A stretch of 64,000 nt of DNA from Chryseobacterium sp. (GTDB taxonomy: Bacteria; Bacteroidota; Bacteroidia; Flavobacteriales; Weeksellaceae). The notes beneath the pieces were generated by a model that saw nothing but the letters and a program-made list of their open reading frames with translations, was not told the origin of the DNA and searched no databases. Shown here one piece after another: positions 8,768-19,675 of the stretch (positions are counted from its first letter, which is position 1; every line of letters starts with the position of its first letter). The position numbers and the translations under genes were made by a program. The DNA lies in contig NZ_JARBTK010000001.1 of the NCBI RefSeq assembly GCF_029240215.1, positions 310,001 through 374,000 of the forward strand, in the 5' to 3' direction.

Positions 8768-11329
8768 TTATCTCTTGTAAGGACTTTCATCCATTTTCAA
8801 ATATGTTTCTTCGTAGCCACCGTTGTCAACAACTATTTTATACAAGACAATTCCTGGGTCTAGAGGTTCAATAGTCAGGATATAATTTCCATTTTGATTG
8901 GCCGGAAGCGTGAATGTTTCCACTTTTTCTACCAATCTTGCAGCCGCGGCCGGATACATTTTGGTATAATTATTTGCCCACGTCAAATCCTGATTGATGC
9001 CAATCGTTTTTGAATCATTTTTATCGAAATAAGCTTTAATGCTGTGACCTCCTTTTTTGAAGGGAAGTGTAGAATCAAAGAAAAAATGAATTTTTACAGT
9101 CGAAGGATTATTCTTTAGTTTAAACTGATAATTGATGGAAGCTCCGTCTGTTTTCTCGGTGTAAGGCATCAAAGCGATTCCCGATAGTGTTCTTCCCAAA
9201 TCGGGAATGACCGTCCATTTTGTGTTTTTTGGATTTTTAGTTTCAAAAAAATGTTCGGCTTCCATAGCAACTACACCATTTTTCTCTTCGAAAATATAAC
9301 CGCCGGTTTTTTCTTCTTCAGGCGTGATTCTGTAAACAGTTGGTTTGATGTTTCCTTCTTTCGGCTCGTCCCACGATTTGTAGCCAATGTGGGTTTGATC
9401 CATCATATGATTCCATTTTCCGCCGGAAATATTCAGGTTGTAATCTTTGGTGTATTCGGCATCTCTGGCGAAACATTCATCAGCGTAATCTGCCCAATAA
9501 TTGGCTTTCAGGTCTTTTTCTTCAGCCAATTTGTGGTTCATTGCCACGGCGTAATACATATCGTAGAGGTTTGCCATCGCACGAACGGGATGCAAAACAA
9601 TCTGTTTATAAGTATCTTTATAAGCTTCATCTAAAGTCAAAAACTGCCTTAAAGCCCTCGTTTCCAAAGCTAAATACGAATCTCTTACCTGCAAAAATTC
9701 TCCGCTTTGAAGATTGTAGGTTTTGTGGTTCATCATTTCTGCGGAAACCCTTGAGTTATATTTACAGTAGAGATTGATGATTTCTGCAATTTCTTTCGCA
9801 TTAGTCTTTCCAAAATGTTCTTCTGCAAATTTCACCGAGTAATTATTTAAATTATCTTGGGTAAATGAAGTTGGATTCCACGCCATATTCAGGAAGAAAT
9901 CCATTGGATATTCGTTGGGTTTTAAATCTCCGACATTCAGAATCCAGATTTTATCAACGCCATAACTGTAAGTCAACTGTAACTGTTCCCACATATGCGG
10001 AATCTGCGTCATATTCAGCCATTGATACGCTCTCGGTGCACCGTGCAAATCGACGTGATAATACATTCCGTAACCACCGGGATGTTTTTTGGCATCGAGG
10101 TAAGGCAATCTGCGGACATTTCCCCAATTGTCGTCACACAGCAAAATCGCCATATCGTCCGGAACTTTCATTCCCTGGTCATAATAATCCAAAACTTCGC
10201 TGTACAAAGCCCAAAGCTGAGGTGTTTCTTTTGCAGGTTTTTTGGTTACTTTTTCAATGATTTTTCGCTGGTCCTGCATTATCTGCTCAAGCAATTTAAA
10301 ATTGGCTTCGGCACTTCCCAAATCACTCATCGGTTCGTCTCCGTCACCACGCATTCCCATCGTTACGAGATTGTCGTAGTTTTTGTTTCGGCTAAAACCG
10401 TCTTCCCAAAATTTCAGAAGACCATCTTTGTTGGTGTGGTAATTCCATTCGCCGTTTCCGTATTCTTTGCGGTGATTTCCCCATTCTTTCTGGGCACGCA
10501 TCATCGGTTCGTGGTGCGAAGTTCCCATCACGATTCCATATTCATCAGCTACTTTAGGATTGAGCGGATCGTCTTCGTTAAAGGCTTTCCCCCACATTGC
10601 AGGCCAGAGATAATTGGCTCTGAGGCGAAGCAAAAGCTCAAACATATTTGCATACATATTGCTGTTGATGCCTCCGAATTTGGTTCTTGCCCACGTTCCA
10701 AAAGCTGGTTCCTCATCATTTATGAAAATGCCACGATATTTTACTTTAGGTTCGCCTGAAGCAAAATATCCCGGAACAACATACGCCGAAGAACGTTTTT
10801 GAACAGGAACATCATTCCAGTAATACCACGGAGAAACGCCTAATTGTTTTGATAATTCATAAATTCCATAAATAGTTCCTCTCCTGTCGCTTCCGGCGAT
10901 GATAAGTTGTTTCTTGGATTTTGATTTTGGATTTTCTACGGTTGTGATGACAAAACTTTCCCATTTTCCTTTTAAATCTTTGGCATTGATTTTTTTGGAT
11001 GAAATAAGCTTGTCAATGATTTTATTTGTGCCTAAAGTTCCAATGATGATTTCAAATTCGCCGGAAGTTTCTGTCGTTAAAAGATTGGATAATTTCCCGG
11101 TCACTTTCTGAATATCCGACTGTAAATCTTTTGCAGCACGAATAACTGCAACATTTTCTGAAGGATCGTAAAATAAGTTTGCAACATTTCCATCCGCAGA
11201 AACAACAGGAAAACCGTTATCATTTGAAATAATATTTTCATTAATTCCAGATGTTTGCTGGGCAGAAAAAATTCCGCTTCCAAAGAAGCAAAGCAGTAGA
11301 ATTATTTTGATATTTTGATGGGTTACCAT
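8768..11329 (-). CDS. GH115 xylan alpha-1,2-glucuronidase
   Basis: An 853-residue exported GH115 enzyme. Members release D-glucuronate or 4-O-methyl-glucuronate from internal and terminal xylose units of long glucuronoxylan, unlike GH67 enzymes. After a signal peptide (to about residue 23) comes an N-terminal alpha/beta domain (about 25-190), then the catalytic barrel with the hallmark stretches YRGIFINDEEPAFGTWA (about 198) and GTSHHEPMMRAQKEW (about 269). A C-terminal beta-rich GH115_C-type domain follows from about residue 680 (NGVVAMEAEHF). It lies 35 bp after the second GH31. Glucuronate released here is the natural substrate of the uxaC/uxuB/uxuA/kdgK/eda genes at 23-29 kb, which ties the two halves of the locus together. 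Confidence 0.93.
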   Translation of the reverse strand: MVTHQNIKIILLLCFFGSGIFSAQQTSGINENIISNDNGFPVVSADGNVANLFYDPSENVAVIRAAKDLQSDIQKVTGKLSNLLTTETSGEFEIIIGTLGTNKIIDKLISSKKINAKDLKGKWESFVITTVENPKSKSKKQLIIAGSDRRGTIYGIYELSKQLGVSPWYYWNDVPVQKRSSAYVVPGYFASGEPKVKYRGIFINDEEPAFGTWARTKFGGINSNMYANMFELLLRLRANYLWPAMWGKAFNEDDPLNPKVADEYGIVMGTSHHEPMMRAQKEWGNHRKEYGNGEWNYHTNKDGLLKFWEDGFSRNKNYDNLVTMGMRGDGDEPMSDLGSAEANFKLLEQIMQDQRKIIEKVTKKPAKETPQLWALYSEVLDYYDQGMKVPDDMAILLCDDNWGNVRRLPYLDAKKHPGGYGMYYHVDLHGAPRAYQWLNMTQIPHMWEQLQLTYSYGVDKIWILNVGDLKPNEYPMDFFLNMAWNPTSFTQDNLNNYSVKFAEEHFGKTNAKEIAEIINLYCKYNSRVSAEMMNHKTYNLQSGEFLQVRDSYLALETRALRQFLTLDEAYKDTYKQIVLHPVRAMANLYDMYYAVAMNHKLAEEKDLKANYWADYADECFARDAEYTKDYNLNISGGKWNHMMDQTHIGYKSWDEPKEGNIKPTVYRITPEEEKTGGYIFEEKNGVVAMEAEHFFETKNPKNTKWTVIPDLGRTLSGIALMPYTEKTDGASINYQFKLKNNPSTVKIHFFFDSTLPFKKGGHSIKAYFDKNDSKTIGINQDLTWANNYTKMYPAAAARLVEKVETFTLPANQNGNYILTIEPLDPGIVLYKIVVDNGGYEETYLKMDESPYKR

Positions 11330-11364
11330 ATTGATTAAATTTTAAAGGCTTTCAAGCTTTATCA

Positions 11365-13830
11365 TTATTTAAAAATCACTTTAACATTTTTACCCGCATA
11401 AGCCACCGTTTTCTGCTGACCATCAGGAAGAATAATAGTGAAGTTTCTGTTCTCGATCATTCCCTTATATTTTCCTTTTCGGGTGTCGATGGTGAGTGTT
11501 CGGGATTTATCATTCCAATGCATTGGTATTTCGGTAAAGTCGCCTTTTTCGTAGTTGTAATTGTCGAATTCATCTTCGTATAGGACAAAATCCGCATCTG
11601 AACCCGGATAGATTTTCAGGGTAAGATTATCCCATTTTTTCTCTGTCGCATACTGAACATCGGGACCTAAAGGAATAATGCTTCCACCTTTTACATACAA
11701 TGGAATGCTTTGAATATTGACTGTTTTATCGATTTCCTGTCCGCCGTTATGCTTTGCATTGGTCCAGTAGTCATACCATACAGGACCGGACGGAAGATAT
11801 ACTTTGACGGTTTTATTTTGTGTAAAATCTACATCCGTAGCAGAAGGTCCTTTTTGAATTTCCTCTTTTTTATCCCAACCGGTTTGTTCGTTGGTTTTCA
11901 CTATTTTTTCAGGGGTATATTGCGCATTCAGTACGGGAGCGACCAGGAAGGATTTCCCAAACATATATTCATTATTGATGTCCCAGACTTTTTTATCTTC
12001 TGCAAAATCCATTGCCAACGCTCTCATAAAACTCGACTGATTTTTAGAAACGTCCCTGGAAACTGAATAAATATAGGGTAACAAACTGTATCTTAATCTG
12101 ATGAATTTCTCAACAGCATCATACACCGGTTCTCCTTTTTTTCCGAACTGGTAAATCTCTCTCGGTACATCGGCTCCGTGCGAACGCATCATCGGCGTGA
12201 ATGTTCCATATTGTAACCAACGGACATACAATTCCTGAAACATCGGATTTTTTGAACCTGAACTCTCGCTCCAGCCTTTTTTGTAACTTCCGGCAAAGAA
12301 TCCACCGATGTCCGAATTGAAATTGGGATTTCCGGTAAGGCTAAAATTTAAACCAGCCGGAACCTGATTACGCAAAGATTCCCAAGAAGAATTAACATCT
12401 CCTGACCAGGTATTTGCGCCATATCGTTGTTGACCCGCAAATGCAGATCTTGTTAAAATAAAAACTCTTTTATCACTTGTCGTTGCTCTCTGATGGTCAT
12501 AAACCCCACCAACAGTCATCAACGGATACGCATTTCTTACTTTCCGGAAAGAACCTAAATATGTTTTCGTGTCTAAATCTTCAGGTTTCTGGCTAAGATG
12601 GTCAGGTTCCGTAGAATCCATCCACCAAGTATCTACGCCAAGACTGAAAACGCCTTTGTTCAGATATTTCCAGTAAATGTCTCTGGCTTCGGGATTATAG
12701 GCATCGTAAACACGCACTCCGGAAGGATAATTCATATCGGGAGGCCAAACTTCCCTACCCGATTCCGGCCACGTTCCAAAATTGAAAAGCATTCCTTTTT
12801 TGTCCATTTCACGATATTGATTGGTCATCGGTCCGAATGACGACCAGATGGAAACAGAAAAATGCGCATTCATTCCGTGGATGTCATTAATCATTTTTTT
12901 GGCATCAGGAAAATCGGGACTGATAAAATCCATCGCATTCCACTGATAATTGTTTCCCCAATATTGCCAGTCCTGAATGATTCCGTCCAAAGGAACTTTC
13001 AGATCACGGTATTTTTTTACAACATCTACAATTTCATTCTGACTTTTGTAGCGTTCTTTGCTTTGCCAGAAACCATACGTCCATAACGGGAACATTGGGA
13101 CATTTCCGGTAAGGTCACGCATCGAAGCAACCACACCATCAGCATTCCCGCCGTACATAAAATAATAATCCACACCTTCTCCCACTTCGGAAGCGAAAGA
13201 TGTTTTCTGAGTAGTATCGGTAAACTGAGTCGGGGAATAATTATCCCAAAAAATGCCATAACCTTTTACAGACTGGAAAAAAGGCACAAAATCCCAGGTA
13301 TTGTTCTGCACCATTCTGATGTCCTGATTCCGTTGGGATAATTTTCCATTCTGTAAAATTCCCAAACCGTAAATTGGTTCATCTTTCTCTAAGTGAAAAG
13401 ATTGGGTTACAGAATAAGTTGGTTGACCAGCATCATTGAAAGGTTTAAAATCAATTCCTTTTTCTTTCAGAAGTTCTTTTCCGTATGGTGTTGTGTAGGC
13501 TATTTCTCCGTTTTTCGTATTAACAGATATTTGCAAATCATTCGTTTTTATTGATAAAATATCTTTATTTTCTGTAACAGAGAATTTTGTTTTTTGTTCT
13601 TGTTTAATGACAGACAAACTTTTTTTTACAAATGATTTTCCCGAAGGATATTTGATAATTCTTACCGTGTGTGGTCCGTAAAATTTCACTTCCACATTCA
13701 TATCAGCTGTAGAAAAGCTCAAGCCTGCATCCGTTTTTTTATACGACTGTGCATTGGCGTTCTGCTCTATTCCTGATAGCACCACAATGGTAATAATTAA
13801 AGCTTTTATATTTATTTTTGTGAAATTCAT
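11365..13830 (-). CDS. GH31 alpha-xylosidase-type glycosidase (no PA14 insert)
   Basis: An 821-residue exported GH31 enzyme. The signal peptide ends near residue 28 (ANAQ). The nucleophile is D405 in TWWMDSTEP and the acid/base is D478 in NTWSGDVN. Unlike the GH31 at 1311-3893 it goes from the N-terminal beta domain straight into the barrel with no PA14 insert, so the pair probably differs in the length or branching of substrate. It has a C-terminal beta domain with the YVKGGSIIPLGP motif. It is 35 bp upstream of GH115 in transcription order and is separated from the CE1 gene by 243 bp carrying an inverted repeat. Alpha-xylosidase is the best guess from the context; alpha-glucosidase is possible. 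Confidence 0.9.
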   Translation of the reverse strand: MNFTKINIKALIITIVVLSGIEQNANAQSYKKTDAGLSFSTADMNVEVKFYGPHTVRIIKYPSGKSFVKKSLSVIKQEQKTKFSVTENKDILSIKTNDLQISVNTKNGEIAYTTPYGKELLKEKGIDFKPFNDAGQPTYSVTQSFHLEKDEPIYGLGILQNGKLSQRNQDIRMVQNNTWDFVPFFQSVKGYGIFWDNYSPTQFTDTTQKTSFASEVGEGVDYYFMYGGNADGVVASMRDLTGNVPMFPLWTYGFWQSKERYKSQNEIVDVVKKYRDLKVPLDGIIQDWQYWGNNYQWNAMDFISPDFPDAKKMINDIHGMNAHFSVSIWSSFGPMTNQYREMDKKGMLFNFGTWPESGREVWPPDMNYPSGVRVYDAYNPEARDIYWKYLNKGVFSLGVDTWWMDSTEPDHLSQKPEDLDTKTYLGSFRKVRNAYPLMTVGGVYDHQRATTSDKRVFILTRSAFAGQQRYGANTWSGDVNSSWESLRNQVPAGLNFSLTGNPNFNSDIGGFFAGSYKKGWSESSGSKNPMFQELYVRWLQYGTFTPMMRSHGADVPREIYQFGKKGEPVYDAVEKFIRLRYSLLPYIYSVSRDVSKNQSSFMRALAMDFAEDKKVWDINNEYMFGKSFLVAPVLNAQYTPEKIVKTNEQTGWDKKEEIQKGPSATDVDFTQNKTVKVYLPSGPVWYDYWTNAKHNGGQEIDKTVNIQSIPLYVKGGSIIPLGPDVQYATEKKWDNLTLKIYPGSDADFVLYEDEFDNYNYEKGDFTEIPMHWNDKSRTLTIDTRKGKYKGMIENRNFTIILPDGQQKTVAYAGKNVKVIFK

Positions 13831-13906
13831 TTTTTTGTGATTATGGATTTGAATTAAATTTATACTCTTAAGTTTCTTAATCCTAATAGACGAAGTTTAT
13901 CTTCTC

Positions 13907-14033
13907 TTTTTTCAACATTAAGGAGTTAAGAATTTTGCTCATTATTAAACACTTAAGAAATCAATGAATTGATTTTGATTAAGATTTATTAAGCATAATT
14001 CTTTTAAAATCTTAATGTCTTTATGTTGAAAAA
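13907..14033. repeat. Inverted repeat in the gap between CE1 and GH31
   Basis: The arm at 13907-13930 (TTTTCAACATTAAGGAGTTAAG) is nearly the reverse complement of the arm at 14011-14033 (CTTAATGTCTTTATGTTG then A-run). The arms are about 80 bp apart in a 243-bp, very AT-rich gap. It may be a degraded dispersed repeat or a weak mRNA hairpin; no promoter motif was recognised here. Confidence 0.4.
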
Positions 14034-14073
14034 TTGTTCTTTTAAATTTAACACAGACTCTGAAGGTTAAGAA

Positions 14074-16014
<1,941 letters not shown>

Positions 16015-16103
16015 TTATTTGTATTTTTTACACTTATTAATTTAGGCAAAAAAATAATATCCACCGGAATTATTTTTCTTTTTTTATTATTAATCTAAAA
16101 GTT

Positions 16104-17723
16104 TTATTTTATGATTGAAGAATCCGTTATTCGGAAAAAATCAACATCCACAAAACCTCCTTTATTTTTCGTTGCATAATTGAAAATCGCAAATTTAGAT
16201 CCCATAAATAACCTTCTGTAATCGAAAATCATTTTGTAATCTTTTGCCATATTTATCCAGTTTTTCTGGTCGGTGCTGTAAGAAAAATCTGCCAGGTCTT
16301 TTCCAAGGTTAAAGTCAGCTTCAATACGAAGATAAATTGTATCCGAAGTTAAAGGAATACGCTTTTTCTCTTCCTTTTTAACCCCCAAAATCGCTTTTGT
16401 TTTATTATCTAAGCTGACTTCATTGGTAGAAAAAGTCAAAAATTTCTGATTGCCTTCTTTTATAACCGATAACAACCCTGAATCGCCATTAAATGCACTG
16501 AAACCTGTAATATCGCCGTCTTTCATTCCTTTCAAATCTAAGGCAACAACAGCACTTAATTTCGGACCAGTCATTCTTTGCGTGATTGTGTTTGGAGCCA
16601 AATAAATATTATCAACAATTCTATTGGTTTTCAGTCGCATAAATCCTTTTCTTTCGGATAAAGACCAGGCTTCATTCACAGGATTATGGTTCCATTGCCA
16701 TTGGATTTTTAGTTTTTTATTTGAAAATTCATCACTTTCCACGATGTTATTTTTCGGTTTAAACGGCGGAAGCGGAACCTCGCCATTCAAAGGGATTTTT
16801 CCGTTGTCACCCAAAACCGGCCAGTCATTTTCCCATTTTACAGGAATCAAAATCGGGACGCGTCCAACGCCTCCTCTATCCTGAAAAATCAAAGAATACC
16901 AGTTTCCTTTTTTATCATCAATCAAAGCACCTTGTCCGGCGTAAGAAAATCCTAAAAAGTTGTCTTCCAGAATGACTTTTTTCTCGTAAGGTCCGGTTAC
17001 TTTATCAGCTCTGTAAACTTCCTGACGGCGTTTTCCACCTCTTGGCCAGGAAATCATCATCATATAATATTTTCCGTCTTTTTTAATGATCTGATTGCCT
17101 TCCAGAAGTCCGGTTTCTGAGGAATCTCGTTGAAAAACCTCTGTTCCTTCCTGATTTCCGATGACTTCTTTAAAATCAGGACTTAATTCAAAAACTTTAT
17201 TGGAGGTGAAAACATAAACCCTGTCGTCATCATTAAAAAGTAGCGAAGCATCGTGAAAATGTCTGGTTCTGGTAATCAGTTTCCAGTTTCCGGTTTCAGG
17301 ATTATCTGTCACATAGAAATAAGATCTGAAAGGCTCGTCATTCGGAGAAAACAAAACGTAATATTTGCCTTTATAATAGCGTATTGAAGAAGCCCATTGT
17401 CCACGACCGTAAACCGTTCCGTCAAGCAAATCATATTTGGAATTGTCATTCAGAGTATTGAAAACATAACTTGACATTTCCCAATGCACCAGATCTTTGG
17501 AATGCATTACCGGAGCTCCCGGCATCAGGTGCATCGTGGTGCTTATGAGATAAAAATCATCGCCATTTCTGGTGATGGACAAATCCGGTGCATCTGCCCA
17601 AATGATTGGGTTTGTAAATGCTGTCTTTTGTTGTTTCTTAGCAGGATTTACCTGAGCTGAAAGGAGATTCAGCCCGATAAATCCGTATAAAGAAACTATA
17701 TAAAATGGTTTATTAATTTTCAA
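16104..17723 (-). CDS. GH43 beta-xylosidase/arabinofuranosidase with C-terminal beta-sandwich
   Basis: A 539-residue exported GH43 enzyme. The signal peptide ends near residue 23 (LLSAQ). The propeller has D47 (WADAPDLSI) as base, D158 (HFHDASLL) as pKa modulator and E208 (GLLEGNQI) as acid. From about residue 330 a concanavalin-A-like beta-sandwich follows (FSNKKLKIQWQWNHNP...), as in two-domain GH43 beta-xylosidases, where it closes the active site. The product is likely xylose or arabinose from short decorated xylo-oligosaccharides. The gene is 95 bp upstream of the CE1 esterase in transcription order and follows a repeat-rich 214-bp gap. Confidence 0.9.
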   Translation of the reverse strand: MKINKPFYIVSLYGFIGLNLLSAQVNPAKKQQKTAFTNPIIWADAPDLSITRNGDDFYLISTTMHLMPGAPVMHSKDLVHWEMSSYVFNTLNDNSKYDLLDGTVYGRGQWASSIRYYKGKYYVLFSPNDEPFRSYFYVTDNPETGNWKLITRTRHFHDASLLFNDDDRVYVFTSNKVFELSPDFKEVIGNQEGTEVFQRDSSETGLLEGNQIIKKDGKYYMMMISWPRGGKRRQEVYRADKVTGPYEKKVILEDNFLGFSYAGQGALIDDKKGNWYSLIFQDRGGVGRVPILIPVKWENDWPVLGDNGKIPLNGEVPLPPFKPKNNIVESDEFSNKKLKIQWQWNHNPVNEAWSLSERKGFMRLKTNRIVDNIYLAPNTITQRMTGPKLSAVVALDLKGMKDGDITGFSAFNGDSGLLSVIKEGNQKFLTFSTNEVSLDNKTKAILGVKKEEKKRIPLTSDTIYLRIEADFNLGKDLADFSYSTDQKNWINMAKDYKMIFDYRRLFMGSKFAIFNYATKNKGGFVDVDFFRITDSSIIK

Positions 17724-17778
17724 AATTTTAATATTTTGGTTGGTTGATTTAATTCTTTAATCCAATTTTAAAAGAAAA

Positions 17779-17926
17779 CACTTCGACAAGCTCAGTGTGA
17801 CACTGCTAATATTAACCGTTTTGCTTTAAGCTTTTCAAGTTCACCTGTCAAAACCTGCATTTGTATATTAAGTTTTGGCTAAAGCCAATTTGGTTATTCA
17901 TTTTATTGAATGGGCTAAAGCCCATT
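17779..17926. repeat. Cluster of three short palindromic elements
   Basis: Within the 214-bp gap between two GH43 genes lie a CTTCGACAAGCTCAGTGTG element (17781-17799, related to the repeat near 6000), the palindrome GGCTAAAGCC (17877-17886) and AATGGGCTAAAGCCCATT (17909-17926). The last two share GGCTAAAGCC and form a pair of hairpins. These match dispersed extragenic repeats familiar from flavobacterial genomes and could act on mRNA stability between the two cistrons. Confidence 0.6.
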
Positions 17927-17937
17927 CCTATTGATAT

Positions 17938-19656
17938 TTAATTAGGTTTAATATCGTTAGACGATGTGCTGTACAAACCAATCAAGCTTCCTGTGAAACC
18001 TCCTGCAACATCTGTGGATAGAATGTCTCCGGAAACCGGACCGCCAAGGTTTTTGAAGTTTTTCCCATCCAAAGAGTAATTGAAATTAAGATCATCTTTT
18101 TCACCAACCACCTGCAATTTGATGGTTTTTGAAAGTGAAATCTTTTCGCTGGCAATCAGTTTGGATTCTCCTTTTTCGGTTCTTTCTAAAACAATGTAAA
18201 AGTCTTTATCTTTTTTCGTAATTCCGAATACGTAGTTGAATCGTTCACTTTGGTAACAAGTGATTCCGGCTAATTCTTTTTCAGATTTCGGTTTGAAATC
18301 CAGTGTTACGGAAGTTTCAAAATCTTCGTGCTGTAATCTGTGGAATAATGCCGAAACCGGAGCCAAAGCTTTGATATTGGTTTCAAAAGGAGTTACTTTC
18401 ACCCCATTTTTAGCTGTTGCAATAAAGTTTTCTCGTGGTCCACGCATTGCAATCCATCTGTAATCCAGGTTTTTTTCGGTCAGTTTATCGTTATACGTGA
18501 AGTTTCCGTTCGGGAAAAATCCGGTTTGTCCGGTTTGATTTTTTACGCCTTCAGGTAATTTTAATTTTGGTTTCATCGGAACTAAACCGTTTTCAAAAAC
18601 AGGATACTTTCCACTCCAGTCTACGGGAAGAATGAAAGTTTCTCTTCCGTGATTCACACGTCCTTTTTCGTTTGGACGAATCGCCAAAAATACTCCGAAA
18701 TATTTTCCGTCAGGAGTTTCCACCAAATCGGCGTGACCAGCCCAATCTACTTTATCTTTTCTGTCTTTCGGGAAATAACGCTGTGTCAAAATCGGATTAT
18801 TTTGTGCAGGAACAAACGGACCTTTCGTAGAATCTGACATAAAAATAACTTCGCTGTGATTACCGCCTGTTCCGCCTTCTGCACACATCAGAAAATATTT
18901 CCCGTTCTTTTTATATAAATGCGGACCTTCTATCCAGATTGGTTTTTGAGAAAGATCGACACCGCCGTTTACAATAATTTTATCTGAACCCGCAACAACC
19001 TGATCTTTTTCTAAATCATAATCCCACATTTTGATGACACGGTGACCATTGTATTGCTCAGTTCCTTTCGGTGGCGCATCATTGTGAACGATATATGCTT
19101 TTCCATCATCATCAAAGAAAATTGAAGGGTCGATGCCATCAAAATTCAGTTTCTGAACTTCGCTCCAGCCTTTTGCAGGGTCTTTTGTTTTCACGACCAT
19201 ATTTCCGATTCCACCAGCAATCTGTGTGGTAATCATATAAAATGTATCGTTGTACTTGTTGTATTTAATATCCGGAGCATAGATTCCCTGAGAAACACCG
19301 CCTTTTTCAACTTTAAGCTGAGAAGGCCTGTCCAGAACGTGACCAACTTGTTTCCAGTTAACCAAATCTTTTGAAGTGAAAATCGGAACACCCGGAAACA
19401 TTGAAAATGAAGAATTTACAAGATAATAATCTTCTCCTTTTCTGGTAATACTCGGGTCAGGATAACATCCCTGAAGAATCGGTGAATAAAATTCATTCTC
19501 TTTCAAAGGATTGTTTGAGTATATTTTATCATTTCCACGGTAGGAAAAGTCTGAGAAAGTCTGTGCTGAAACGTTACTTAAAGAAAGTAAAGAAACTGCC
19601 GTCACCAAAGTGAGTTTATTTCTTAAAAAAATCGAATGCATTATTCTCTGTCTCAT
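17938..19656 (-). CDS. GH43 beta-xylosidase with C-terminal beta-sandwich
   Basis: A 572-residue exported GH43 enzyme of the classic two-domain beta-xylosidase type, releasing xylose from non-reducing ends of xylo-oligosaccharides. The signal peptide ends near residue 32 (VSAQ); M6 is an alternative start. Catalytic acids are D67 (GCYPDPSI), D176 (DGIDPSIF) and E243 (IWIEGPHL). The C-terminal domain (from about 370) is the concanavalin-like sandwich found in GH43 xylosidases. It lies 19 bp after GH95. Xylose made by this and the neighbouring GH43 enzymes would enter the xylA/xylB route at 33.6-36.6 kb. Arabinofuranosidase side activity is common in the family. Confidence 0.92.
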   Translation of the reverse strand: MRQRIMHSIFLRNKLTLVTAVSLLSLSNVSAQTFSDFSYRGNDKIYSNNPLKENEFYSPILQGCYPDPSITRKGEDYYLVNSSFSMFPGVPIFTSKDLVNWKQVGHVLDRPSQLKVEKGGVSQGIYAPDIKYNKYNDTFYMITTQIAGGIGNMVVKTKDPAKGWSEVQKLNFDGIDPSIFFDDDGKAYIVHNDAPPKGTEQYNGHRVIKMWDYDLEKDQVVAGSDKIIVNGGVDLSQKPIWIEGPHLYKKNGKYFLMCAEGGTGGNHSEVIFMSDSTKGPFVPAQNNPILTQRYFPKDRKDKVDWAGHADLVETPDGKYFGVFLAIRPNEKGRVNHGRETFILPVDWSGKYPVFENGLVPMKPKLKLPEGVKNQTGQTGFFPNGNFTYNDKLTEKNLDYRWIAMRGPRENFIATAKNGVKVTPFETNIKALAPVSALFHRLQHEDFETSVTLDFKPKSEKELAGITCYQSERFNYVFGITKKDKDFYIVLERTEKGESKLIASEKISLSKTIKLQVVGEKDDLNFNYSLDGKNFKNLGGPVSGDILSTDVAGGFTGSLIGLYSTSSNDIKPN

Positions 19657-19675
19657 TGTTATATTTTTTAGATTA

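Noticed and set aside
9995..10759. A 254-codon open frame on the plus strand
   Set aside because: It lies wholly opposite the GH115 gene and its translation has no family features; it is a shadow of the real gene.
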